19,196 nt of DNA, from contig JAOUDU010000004.1 in assembly GCA_029859085.1 (NCBI GenBank), positions 1-19,196 of the forward strand, read 5' to 3'. This document shows, piece after piece, positions 1 through 8,966 of this stretch (positions are counted from its first letter, which is position 1; the number at the start of each line of letters is the position of its first letter). The notes under the pieces are model-generated. The model did no database searches, was not told the DNA's origin, and saw only the letters and a program-made list of their open reading frames with translations. Made by a program: the position numbers and the translations under genes. This stretch comes from Gammaproteobacteria bacterium. GTDB taxonomy: Bacteria; Pseudomonadota; Gammaproteobacteria; Pseudomonadales; Halieaceae.

Positions 1-142
1 ATGCCCGCCGCCGTTCCAGCAGGTTTTCGGCATCCACGATCTCCTGACGATAAATACGGATGGCGTTGGCGTCGGTAATGCGCTCGGCGCTTTCCCTCGC
101 TCCCGCCCGTAGCAGGGTGTTCAACTTGCGCATGATGTTCAT
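1..142 (-). CDS. PspA/IM30-family protein (YjfJ-like), 5' part only
   Basis: Only the first 47 codons are inside the window; the gene continues past the left edge. The product begins MNIMRKLNTLLRAGARESAE and goes on through ITDANAIRIYRQEIVDAENLLERRRA. This is the pattern of PspA/IM30 proteins: an amphipathic N-terminal helix followed by a long coiled coil with a 'RxxxQEIxDAE'-type heptad region. Family members bind the inner membrane and stabilise it under stress. The ATG at 142-140 is preceded by AGGAG at about 8 nt, and a second in-frame ATG lies three codons further in. The stop of the upstream YiaAB gene is 12 nt before the start, so the two genes are very probably one operon. The assignment rests on a short N-terminus by recall, not alignment. 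Confidence 0.65.
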   Translation of the reverse strand, partial: MNIMRKLNTLLRAGARESAERITDANAIRIYRQEIVDAENLLERRRA

Positions 143-154
143 GAGGCTCGTCTC

Positions 155-430
155 CTATTCCCTGTCCATTTCGCGAATGATTTTCGTGGTGCGCGCTTCA
201 CTGATCTTGTTATGCAGGCGATCAGATTCGTGCTTGTCCCGAATGGTCTTGGACATGGTGATTGTCGAAAATACCAGGAATAAAGAGCTGATCATGAAGT
301 AGCCTTTGACGATCAGCTCGCCGGGAAGCATGTAAATGCCAGTGACTGTTGCACCAACCGCCACGCCGAAAGCCAGCTTGACAAAAAAGTCCCAGGCCGA
401 GGTACTGCTGTTGAGTTCATATTGGTCCAC
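155..430 (-). CDS. YiaA/YiaB-family two-helix inner membrane protein
   Basis: A 91-residue protein with two hydrophobic helices, 'FFVKLAFGVAVGATVTGIYML' (about residues 13-33) and 'GYFMISSLFLVFSTITMSKTI' (about 40-60). A charged tail follows, SKTIRDKHESDRLHNKISEARTTKIIREMDRE. The two helices followed by 'KTxRD' match the YiaAB two-helix domain as I remember it; its biochemical role is not established. The open frame extends to 487, but a strong AAAGGAGGT lies 7 nt before a GTG at 430-428 (V of VDQYELNSS). I therefore take the GTG as the start. The gene is directly followed by a PspA/IM30-like gene with a 12-nt gap, which suggests a shared role in envelope maintenance. A minus-strand promoter candidate lies at 466-494. 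Confidence 0.75.
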   Translation of the reverse strand: MDQYELNSSTSAWDFFVKLAFGVAVGATVTGIYMLPGELIVKGYFMISSLFLVFSTITMSKTIRDKHESDRLHNKISEARTTKIIREMDRE

Positions 431-465
431 GTCGGATACCTCCTTTGGTTTGTATCGACACGGGG

Positions 466-494
466 AGTATTGGCGTGGGGCGCGCACACCTCAA
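466..494 (-). promoter_or_regulatory. Candidate sigma70 promoter for the YiaAB-PspA operon
   Basis: On the minus strand TTGAGG (494-489) is followed after exactly 17 nt by AATACT (471-466). Each hexamer matches 4 of 6 consensus bases. It lies about 36-64 nt upstream of the GTG start. Weak hexamers, good spacing and position. Confidence 0.35.
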
Positions 495-609
495 GCTGCA
501 CAGGCGAAGAGCTGAAACCTGCGACCGCGAGTAGCGCGCGGTGATACTTATCCCGCTTTCGGCAACAGTAGGCGCCGGTTATCGGCCGTCTCCGAACACC
601 ATATCGGGA

Positions 610-1365
610 TCAGCCATCATCGGGCCTGCCGCGATCAGTGCGCAGTGCGGAAAAACCCTTGTAGTGCCAATCGCGCAGGGCGATAACCGCGGTGTAGCCG
701 CGCCGCTGCGCGAAGGGTTTGCCCGTGTCCTCCCGGTTCAGCAGGTCGAACTCCCGCGCCAGGCGCTCCATCTTGCGCCGAAACTCGGCATTGGAAGCGG
801 CGCAGAGCATGCCGTTGAGGACTATCAGTTCGTGGTCTTCCTTGTTGAAGCGCGCAGCGAAAAAATCCTGCTGTATCGTCTTCAGGAAAACCTGCTGGAT
901 GGGACCATTGGGCAGCCAGCCGAAGTTTGGCGCCAGCAGCAGCTTGATCCTGTTGTTGGGCTGCAGCTCGATCAGTTTCAGGCGATCCAGGCGCGCCAGC
1001 ATCTGCACCAGCTGGTGTTCTTCGAACACATAAAAGTCGAGGATATTGTCGAAGCTCCAGCGGTTCAGGACACACACGGTGACCACCAGCAGGCCGAGGT
1101 CATCGGCAATCTCACGTTCCTGCGCCGCCGTCAGCGCCTGCAGGCGACCATTCCTGTTCTCCATCAAATGCACCAGGCCCGAAAGGTCCATATTGCAAAG
1201 GCCGCAGATAAGATCGAGTTCCGCCAGGGTGAACTCCCGCCGGGAAAACTTCCGTTTCACGGATGACTCGGACAGCCCCATGCCCTCCGCCACGCCGGCA
1301 TAGGTCATGCGGGAGGATTTGAGCGCCACCTTGAGTGCGTCGACGATCGCTGCAACCTGTGCCAT
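610..1365 (-). CDS. Helix-turn-helix (XRE-like) transcriptional regulator
   Basis: A 251-residue protein. Residues about 5-60 form an XRE/lambda-repressor-like DNA-binding domain, with the helix-turn-helix at about 21-42 (TYAGVAEGMGLSESSVKRKFSRR). The remaining ~190 residues are a mixed helical domain that I cannot assign to a named ligand-binding family; it has no obvious cofactor or catalytic motif. A GTG at 1371 and an ATG at 1365 are both possible. I prefer the ATG, because the run GGGGG at 6-10 nt before it is the only Shine-Dalgarno-like element. The gene diverges from the flippase-acyltransferase fusion gene across a 169-nt region with a perfect palindrome and direct repeats, so it is a candidate regulator of that gene and of itself. 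Confidence 0.8.
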   Translation of the reverse strand: MAQVAAIVDALKVALKSSRMTYAGVAEGMGLSESSVKRKFSRREFTLAELDLICGLCNMDLSGLVHLMENRNGRLQALTAAQEREIADDLGLLVVTVCVLNRWSFDNILDFYVFEEHQLVQMLARLDRLKLIELQPNNRIKLLLAPNFGWLPNGPIQQVFLKTIQQDFFAARFNKEDHELIVLNGMLCAASNAEFRRKMERLAREFDLLNREDTGKPFAQRRGYTAVIALRDWHYKGFSALRTDRGRPDDG

Positions 1366-1391
1366 CTCCACCCCCGAAACGAAAAACTGGA

Positions 1392-1420
1392 CTTATAGTG
1401 AGAAACAGAACTTATGAAAA
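1392..1420 (-). promoter_or_regulatory. Candidate sigma70 promoter of the XRE regulator gene
   Basis: On the minus strand TTTTCA (1420-1415, 4/6) and TATAAG (1397-1392, 5/6) are separated by exactly 17 nt, about 27 nt upstream of the start codon. Two ACTTAT direct repeats at 1391-1396 and 1410-1415 overlap or touch these hexamers, so autorepression through them is possible. Confidence 0.45.
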
Positions 1421-1421
1421 G

Positions 1422-1433
1422 TATCGGCCGATA
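1422..1433. promoter_or_regulatory. 12-bp perfect palindrome, candidate operator
   Basis: TATCGGCCGATA is a perfect inverted repeat lying just upstream of the -35 element of the XRE promoter candidate and 12 nt upstream of the -35 of the divergent promoter candidate. It is the strongest dyad in this intergenic region. That it binds the neighbouring regulator is inference. Confidence 0.45.
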
Positions 1434-1445
1434 ATACCAAAGGTC

Positions 1446-1474
1446 TTGGAGCCCGCTGCAACTGTTTATATAGT
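1446..1474 (+). promoter_or_regulatory. Candidate sigma70 promoter of the flippase-acyltransferase fusion gene
   Basis: TTGGAG (1446-1451, 3/6) and TATAGT (1469-1474, 5/6) with a 17-nt spacer. Transcription would start near 1481, giving a leader of about 54 nt that contains the inverted repeat at 1491-1516. Confidence 0.4.
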
Positions 1475-1490
1475 GTGAGGCGATCACCCC

Positions 1491-1516
1491 GATGGATACC
1501 ATCCCAGTTATCCATC
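1491..1516 (+). repeat. 8-bp inverted repeat in the 5' leader of the fusion gene
   Basis: GATGGATA (1491-1498) and TATCCATC (1509-1516) are perfect inverted copies separated by 10 nt. They lie between the predicted transcription start and the GGAG ribosome-binding site at 1525-1528. As RNA they could form a hairpin just before the ribosome-binding site; as DNA they could be an operator. Confidence 0.45.
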
Positions 1517-1534
1517 CCCCGCCCGGAGCAAGGC

Positions 1535-4500
1535 ATGAGCTTCAAGCAGAAAGGCTTCCTACCCTATATAACCGTCGTATTCCTCAATGCCTTCGTCGAC
1601 CTGGGGCACAAGATCGTTATCCAGAACGCGATTTTCAAAAGCTATGACGGCCAGGAACAGGTGGTGCTCACCGCCATCGTCAACGGGCTGATCCTGTTGC
1701 CGTTCATCCTGCTGTTTTCACCCGCCGGCTTCCTGGCGGACAAGTTCGCCAAGCACCGCATCATGCGCCACGCGGCGTTCATCGCGGTGGTGGCCACGCT
1801 GGCGATCACGTTTTCCTATTACCAGGGCTGGTTCTGGGCGGCGTTTGGACTGACCTTTGCGCTGGCGGTGCAGAGCGCGATCTACAGCCCGGCCAAGTAT
1901 GGCTACATCAAGGAGCTGGTGGGGGGCACCAACCTGGCCGCGGCCAACGGTATCGTCCAGGCCGTCACGATTGCCGGGATTCTGCTGGGCACCTTCGTTT
2001 TTTCGATCCTGTTCGAGGCACTGCTGCCGGAGGGCGGTACCGGAAGCACCGGCGAAACCATGGCCTTTATCGCACCCATCGGCTGGGTGCTGGTGGCGCT
2101 GTCGACCCTGGAATGGTTTTCCACCGTGTTTTTACCCGACCGCCAACAGGGCAGTACCAGCGAAACTTTCCGTCTGGCGCCGTACTTCATGTTGCGCTAC
2201 CTGCGCCGCAATCTGGTAGTGCTCAATAAAAACAGCACGATCTGGCTCTCTGTTATCGGCCTGGCCACCTTCTGGGCAATCTCACAGGTGATGCTGGCGG
2301 CGTTCCCCGCTTTCGCCAAGCACGCCCTCGACATCACCAACACGGTGGTCATCCAGGGTATTCTCGCCTGTTCCGGCGCGGGCATTGTTATCGGTTCCCT
2401 GATCGCCGGGAAAGTGTCCCGCAACTACATTGAGACCGGGCTTATACCCGTCGGCGCAGTGGGTATCGCCATCGGTATCGCCGTCCTCCCGGGTCTCGAC
2501 AGTGTCTACAGTATGGGCCTGGCATTCCTGTTGGTCGGGGTGATGGGTGGTATGTTCATCGTGCCGCTGAACGCGCTGATCCAGTTCCAGGCACCTGGAG
2601 AGCAACTGGGAACCGTGCTGGCCGGCAACAACTGGATCCAGAACGTGGCGATGCTGGGCGCGCTCGGCTGTACGGTAGTGTTCTCGCTGGTCGGGATCGA
2701 CAGCGTCGGCCTGTTTTACATCCTCACCGCAGTGGCAGTTACAGGTACCGGCTATACCGTGGGCAAACTGCCGCACTCGATGGTGCGGATTCTTGTCACC
2801 GGGATACTCAAGCGTCGCTACCGGGTAGAGGTTATCGGCTTCGACAACATACCCCAGGCGGGACCCACACTGTTACTGGGCAATCATATTTCCTGGATAG
2901 ACTGGGCCCTGGTGCAGATTGCCTGCCCCAGGCCGATCCGCTTCGTGATGCTGAAGCGGATCTACGACACCTGGTACCTCAAGCCATTTTTCAGGGCCTT
3001 CGGCGTGGTGCCGATTGCTGCGGGTCAAAGCAGGGACAGCCTGCAGACCATCAACGGCCTGCTGCTCAGCGGCGAATGTGTCTGCCTTTTTCCGGAGGGC
3101 GCAATCAGTCGCAACGGCCACCTCGGAAAATTCCATACGGGCTACGAGCGCACCCTGGAGGGCGTGGATGCCGGGGTGATCGTTCCCTTTTACCTGCACG
3201 GGCTGTGGGGCAGCAGCCTGTCCCGGGCCGAAGAGGGCCTGCGCAGTGCCCGGGCGCCCGATCTCAAGCGCGACCTGATCGTCGCCTTTGGCCCGCCCCT
3301 GTCGCTCGACACCTCGGCAAAACAGCTGAAACAGAAGGTTTTTGAGCTCTCCATTACCGCGTGGCAGGCCTACAGTGAGCAGCTTGAACCGGTGCCGCTG
3401 GCCTGGTTGCGCGCCGCCAAACGCAAACCCTTTGAGTTGTGCGTTGCCGATGATTCCCGCGACGTACTCAATAATTACGAGATGGTGTCGGCGGTCACCG
3501 GGCTCGCGGGGAAACTGAAGCCGGTCGCCAATGCGCGGCATATCGGGATCCTGCTCCCGGCCAGCGCCGCCGCGGCCCAGGCTATCCTGGCGCTGCTGCT
3601 GCGGGGCAGGGTGGTAGTGCCCCTGAACCACACGCTGCCGAAGGAGGCCTTGCGCGGCGCAATCCAGGCATCGGAAGTCAGGCAGATCATTACCTCGCAC
3701 CGTTTCCAGCAGGCCTTGTCAGCCGCCGGTGTCGACATCACCGCGCTGCTGCAGGGGTATGACATCTTCTACATCGAAGACCTGGCACCGGGTGTTTCCG
3801 CCTGGCGCAAGCTGTGCACCGGCATTTGTCTGGGCCTGCTGCCCGCAGCCTGGTGTTATCGATTGTGGGGCGACAGGGTCTCCCCGGATGAGCCCGCCGC
3901 CATCCTGCTGAACCACGATAACGACCGTGCACCCGGCGCTGTGCTGTTATCGCATCGCAATGTCATGGCCAACTGCAAGCAGATGTCAGATGTGATGAAC
4001 ACCCGGCGGGACGATGTGATTGCGTCCTGCGTACCGCTCTACCACCCCCTGGGCCTTACGCTCACCACCCTCATGCCCCTGGTGGAAGGCATTCCGATGG
4101 CCTGCCACGCCGACCCCCTCGATTCACCGGGTATCGCGAAATCTGTCGCCCGGCACAGCGCGACACTGCTGCCCGGCTCTCCCGGCACACTGGGGCTGTA
4201 CGCCAACAACGCCGACATCCACCCCCTGATGCTCGACTCCCTGCGGCTGGTGGTATCGGGCGCAGAGCCGCTGCCGGAGGAGGTCCGCGATCAATTTGAG
4301 CTGAAGTTCGGCAAGCGCATTTACGAGGGATGGGGCATGGCGGAAACCACGACCGTCGCCACCGTGAATATCCCTGACGCGATGGATACCAGCGACTGGA
4401 AAGTGCAGCACGGCAATATCCCCGGCACCGTGGGGATGCCGTTGCCGGGCACCGCCCTGAAAATTATTGATGAGGCTTCCGGTGAGGAACTGCCCCTGGG

Positions 4501-4663
4501 CCGGGACGGCCAGGTCCTGGTCTGCGGCAGCCAGGTGATGCTGGGTTACCTCGATGCGCCGGAAAAAACTGGCGCCGCGATCACCGAAATCGACGGGCAG
4601 CGCTGGTTGCGGACCGGTCACCGCGGGCACCTGACGGAGGAGGGTTTCCTGGTCCTCCAGTAG
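1535..4663 (+). CDS. LplT-like flippase / PlsC acyltransferase / degenerate acyl-ACP ligase fusion
   Basis: A 1042-residue inner-membrane protein with the domain order of fused LplT-Aas lysophospholipid-recycling enzymes. Residues 1-~410 are a 12-helix MFS transporter with LplT-style sequence (PAGFLADKFAKHR; SPAKYGYIKELVGG). Residues ~430-620 are a PlsC-type acyltransferase with its HX4D motif intact (H451...D456, NHISWIDW) and FPEG at 519-522. Residues ~650-1042 resemble the AMP-forming ligase of Aas but are degenerate. The phosphate-binding loop (usually TSGSEGxPKG) reads NHDNDRAPGA at 793-802, GYGxTE reads GWGMAE at 932-937, and TGD reads TGH at 1027-1029. The protein stops 13 residues later, without the C-terminal subdomain that carries the catalytic lysine. 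The ATG at 1535 has GGAG 6 nt upstream; the frame opens earlier, at 1475. Flippase and acyltransferase activity look plausible; ligase activity does not. Confidence 0.85.
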   Translation: MSFKQKGFLPYITVVFLNAFVDLGHKIVIQNAIFKSYDGQEQVVLTAIVNGLILLPFILLFSPAGFLADKFAKHRIMRHAAFIAVVATLAITFSYYQGWFWAAFGLTFALAVQSAIYSPAKYGYIKELVGGTNLAAANGIVQAVTIAGILLGTFVFSILFEALLPEGGTGSTGETMAFIAPIGWVLVALSTLEWFSTVFLPDRQQGSTSETFRLAPYFMLRYLRRNLVVLNKNSTIWLSVIGLATFWAISQVMLAAFPAFAKHALDITNTVVIQGILACSGAGIVIGSLIAGKVSRNYIETGLIPVGAVGIAIGIAVLPGLDSVYSMGLAFLLVGVMGGMFIVPLNALIQFQAPGEQLGTVLAGNNWIQNVAMLGALGCTVVFSLVGIDSVGLFYILTAVAVTGTGYTVGKLPHSMVRILVTGILKRRYRVEVIGFDNIPQAGPTLLLGNHISWIDWALVQIACPRPIRFVMLKRIYDTWYLKPFFRAFGVVPIAAGQSRDSLQTINGLLLSGECVCLFPEGAISRNGHLGKFHTGYERTLEGVDAGVIVPFYLHGLWGSSLSRAEEGLRSARAPDLKRDLIVAFGPPLSLDTSAKQLKQKVFELSITAWQAYSEQLEPVPLAWLRAAKRKPFELCVADDSRDVLNNYEMVSAVTGLAGKLKPVANARHIGILLPASAAAAQAILALLLRGRVVVPLNHTLPKEALRGAIQASEVRQIITSHRFQQALSAAGVDITALLQGYDIFYIEDLAPGVSAWRKLCTGICLGLLPAAWCYRLWGDRVSPDEPAAILLNHDNDRAPGAVLLSHRNVMANCKQMSDVMNTRRDDVIASCVPLYHPLGLTLTTLMPLVEGIPMACHADPLDSPGIAKSVARHSATLLPGSPGTLGLYANNADIHPLMLDSLRLVVSGAEPLPEEVRDQFELKFGKRIYEGWGMAETTTVATVNIPDAMDTSDWKVQHGNIPGTVGMPLPGTALKIIDEASGEELPLGRDGQVLVCGSQVMLGYLDAPEKTGAAITEIDGQRWLRTGHRGHLTEEGFLVLQ

Positions 4664-4760
4664 CTTTCTACAAGTGAAGTTGCGAGATTTCCCATCACAG
4701 TCATTTGCCTGGAGCAGAACGGTCTATACTTGAATTCAGATGCTCATGGAGGAAGGCGCC

Positions 4761-5243
4761 ATGCCCAGGCACTCAAAACTTAGCAAGCAACAGGAAATCA
4801 TTTCGAAACTGAACGCGATCGTGGAGCATGAACTGGCCGGTGTGGTCAGGTACACCCATTATTCTTTTATGATCTTTGGTTATAGTCGTATACCCGTGGT
4901 CAGTTGGTTCCGTGACGCGGCAACGGAAACCCTGGATCATGCGACGCAGGCGGGGGAGATGATTACCATGCTTGGCGGGCACCCGTCCCTCGGCATCGGA
5001 GACCTGCTGGAAACGCATAAGCATGATATGGGTGAGATACTTGGCGAATCGATGCAGTTCGAGATTCAGGGCGTGGAGTTGTATCGGGAACTTCTGGCAC
5101 TGGCCGAGGCATCGGGCTCGATCACACTGGAAGAGTATGCGCGTCGCCTTATTGCCGAGGAAGCCATGCACATCAGCGATATCGACAAAATGCTGCGCAA
5201 GCCTGGCGATGTGGCCCAGGCCGTCAAAAACGAGGCACCCTGA
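4761..5243 (+). CDS. Ferritin-like / bacterioferritin-family protein
   Basis: A 160-residue, mostly helical protein. Candidate diiron ligands sit in four helices: E24 (EHELAGVVRYTHYS), E56 and H60 (ETLDHA), E101 (FEIQGVELY) and E134 with H137 (EEAMH). The helix-2 pair is spaced E-x3-H rather than the E-x2-H of classical bacterioferritin, so it may belong to a sister ferritin-like family. No heme-ligating methionine can be assigned with confidence. Likely role is cytoplasmic iron binding or oxidation, by family. The frame opens at 4740, but GGAGG lies 8 nt before the ATG at 4761, which fixes the start. A good -10-like TATACT is at 4725-4730 but without a well-spaced -35. The gene is convergent with gyrB. 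Confidence 0.8.
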   Translation: MPRHSKLSKQQEIISKLNAIVEHELAGVVRYTHYSFMIFGYSRIPVVSWFRDAATETLDHATQAGEMITMLGGHPSLGIGDLLETHKHDMGEILGESMQFEIQGVELYRELLALAEASGSITLEEYARRLIAEEAMHISDIDKMLRKPGDVAQAVKNEAP

Positions 5244-5244
5244 G

Positions 5245-5281
5245 AGGTCGCTGCCGAGTATTCTTCATCCAACCGCGACCT
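5245..5281. terminator. Weak candidate bidirectional terminator between the ferritin-like gene and gyrB
   Basis: AGGTCGC (5245-5251) and GCGACCT (5275-5281) are perfect inverted copies separated by 23 nt, filling the gap between two convergent genes. The stem is short, the loop long, and there is no clear T-run on either side. It is the only dyad I see in the gap. Confidence 0.25.
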
Positions 5282-7702
<2,421 letters not shown>

Positions 7703-7731
7703 TCAACTCTCGATACTGCTTCTATTTATAT

Positions 7732-7755
7732 AGCTCCATCCCGACAGGGGGAGCT
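7732..7755. repeat. Hairpin in the recF-gyrB gap
   Basis: AGCTCC (7732-7737) pairs with GGAGCT (7750-7755), and inside it CCC pairs with GGG around a GACA loop, with a two-base AT bulge. No T-run follows on the minus strand, so it does not look like a terminator. It may act in RNA processing or partial attenuation between recF and gyrB. Confidence 0.35.
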
Positions 7756-7758
7756 CCA

Positions 7759-8880
7759 TCAACCGGTCGCCTCACCGATAACCGCCTTAACCGTGCCCTG
7801 TTCCACGTGGAACAAGGCCAGGCCGGACTTGTCCTCGGGCCAAACCGAGGCGATGTCCGCCTCGTCAACGCAGGTAATAAAGACCTGTGCCTTCATTGAA
7901 GCCAGCAACTCACAGACCAGCCTGCTGTGCTCAAGATCGAGCTCGGAGGGCAAGTCATCTACCAGGTAGGTACAGCTGCCCTTACCCTGCTCCGACATCA
8001 GCTGGCCCTGGGCAAGCTTCAACCCGCATACCACCAGCTTTTGCTGGCCCCGGGACAGGATATCCGCGGCCAGCCTGCCGCCCGTCAATACCCTCACATC
8101 TGCTCGCTGGGGCCCCACATGGGTGTAACCCTGCTCAATGTCCGATGCAACGCTGGACTCCAGGGCATTTTCGTACGTCGACTGCCTGTCCCAGCCCTGG
8201 TGATACCGCAGCTCCAGCCCGTCGCCAACGGAGGGCAGAAGCCTGCTCATGATGGCCGTAAAGCGCGGTACCAGTTGTTTGAAGTATGCCTTGCGGTATT
8301 CCCCGATGGCGGCGCCGGATGTTGCCAGATCCCGGGTCCACACCGCCAATTCCTCGTCGCGAATTTTACCATGCCGCAGCAACTTATTGCGCTGTTTTAT
8401 ACATCGCTGAAAGCGCTGCCACTGCTCCAGGAAGCGGTGTTCCACGTGGAACACGCCCCAGTCCAGGTATTGCCTCCGCGCACCGGGAGCGCCGGTCAAC
8501 AGTTCGAAGCTATCGGCATTTATCACCTGCAGCGGCAGATACTCCACCAGCTTGGCCAGGGACCTGACCGGGCTCCCGGCCACCTTGATAAGCGCCTCTC
8601 CCGCTGCGCTGCGCTGTACCCCGAGGCTGACGCCGGAACCGGGAAGGCCTGGTGCGCTGGCCATGCCGAAAGCAACACAGCTCTCCTGGCCATGGGTAAT
8701 GAGGGACTTTATGCTGCTTCCCCGGAAAGAACGGGCCATTCCCAGTAAATGAACCGCCTCCAGCACGCTGGTCTTGCCGCTGCCATTGCGACCGAAGAAC
8801 ACGTTCACCTGCGCAAGTTCCTGCAGCTTTACCTGCTTCAGGTTCCTCACGTGATTGATATGGAGACGGGTTAACGACAC
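7759..8880 (-). CDS. recF: DNA replication and repair protein RecF
   Basis: A 373-residue SMC-like ATPase that helps RecO/RecR load RecA at gapped DNA. Walker A is GRNGSGKT at residues 30-37. The ABC-type signature reads LSRGQQKLVVCGLKLAQGQ, and Walker B is TYLVDDLPSELD. The start is GTG at 8880-8878 (SLTRLHINHVRNLK follows). An overlapping ATG at 8882 hits a stop after three codons. Two FHVE segments, ALFHVEQG near the C-terminus and GVFHVEH in the middle, are encoded by TTC CAC GTG GAA. With their flanking codons each forms a perfect 16-bp parS palindrome. The gene lies 76 nt downstream of dnaN. Confidence 0.97.
   Translation of the reverse strand: MSLTRLHINHVRNLKQVKLQELAQVNVFFGRNGSGKTSVLEAVHLLGMARSFRGSSIKSLITHGQESCVAFGMASAPGLPGSGVSLGVQRSAAGEALIKVAGSPVRSLAKLVEYLPLQVINADSFELLTGAPGARRQYLDWGVFHVEHRFLEQWQRFQRCIKQRNKLLRHGKIRDEELAVWTRDLATSGAAIGEYRKAYFKQLVPRFTAIMSRLLPSVGDGLELRYHQGWDRQSTYENALESSVASDIEQGYTHVGPQRADVRVLTGGRLAADILSRGQQKLVVCGLKLAQGQLMSEQGKGSCTYLVDDLPSELDLEHSRLVCELLASMKAQVFITCVDEADIASVWPEDKSGLALFHVEQGTVKAVIGEATG
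7799..7814. promoter_or_regulatory. parS site (ParB binding), copy 1, inside the 3' part of recF
   Basis: TGTTCCACGTGGAACA is a perfect 16-bp palindrome identical to the Pseudomonas-type parS sequence as I remember it. ParB binds and spreads from such sites to organise and segregate the origin region. It is encoded by L-F-H-V-E-Q codons of recF, about 4 kb from the dnaA-rpmH gap. Confidence 0.88.
8438..8453. promoter_or_regulatory. parS site (ParB binding), copy 2, inside recF
   Basis: The same 16-bp palindrome as copy 1, here extended to an 18-bp perfect dyad (8437-8454) by flanking G and C. It is encoded by V-F-H-V-E-H codons in the conserved GVFHVEH segment of RecF. The two copies are 639 nt apart. 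Confidence 0.88.
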
Positions 8881-8947
8881 ATGGGCCCGGTGATATCAGG
8901 CCGATGGCCGGTGACAGGACACGCGGTTGGGTCCAGGGGAGGGCGCG

Positions 8948-8966
8948 GCGCCTCCCTCAGAGGCGC
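8948..8966. repeat. GC-rich hairpin enclosing the dnaN stop codon
   Basis: GCGCCTC (8948-8954) and GAGGCGC (8960-8966) are perfect inverted copies around a 5-nt loop. On the minus strand the dnaN TGA lies in the loop. No T-run follows, so it is not a typical intrinsic terminator. It may slow polymerase, protect the mRNA end, or affect coupling to recF. Confidence 0.45.

Noticed and set aside
541..1266. 241-codon plus-strand frame opposite the XRE regulator
   Set aside because: The minus-strand product has a clear helix-turn-helix and a coherent start, while this one has no recognisable domain.
1475..1534. Extended start of the fusion gene at ATG 1475
   Set aside because: The extra 20 residues are basic and proline-rich and lie over the leader hairpin; ATG 1535 has a proper ribosome-binding site and begins where LplT-like proteins do.
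2873..3700. Long minus-strand frame opposite the fusion gene (275 codons)
   Set aside because: Antisense to conserved acyltransferase sequence; low-complexity, Q/G/R-rich translation without recognisable domains.
8848..8853. CACGTG core near the recF start
   Set aside because: Flanks do not match the parS arms; a 6-bp palindrome is expected by chance.
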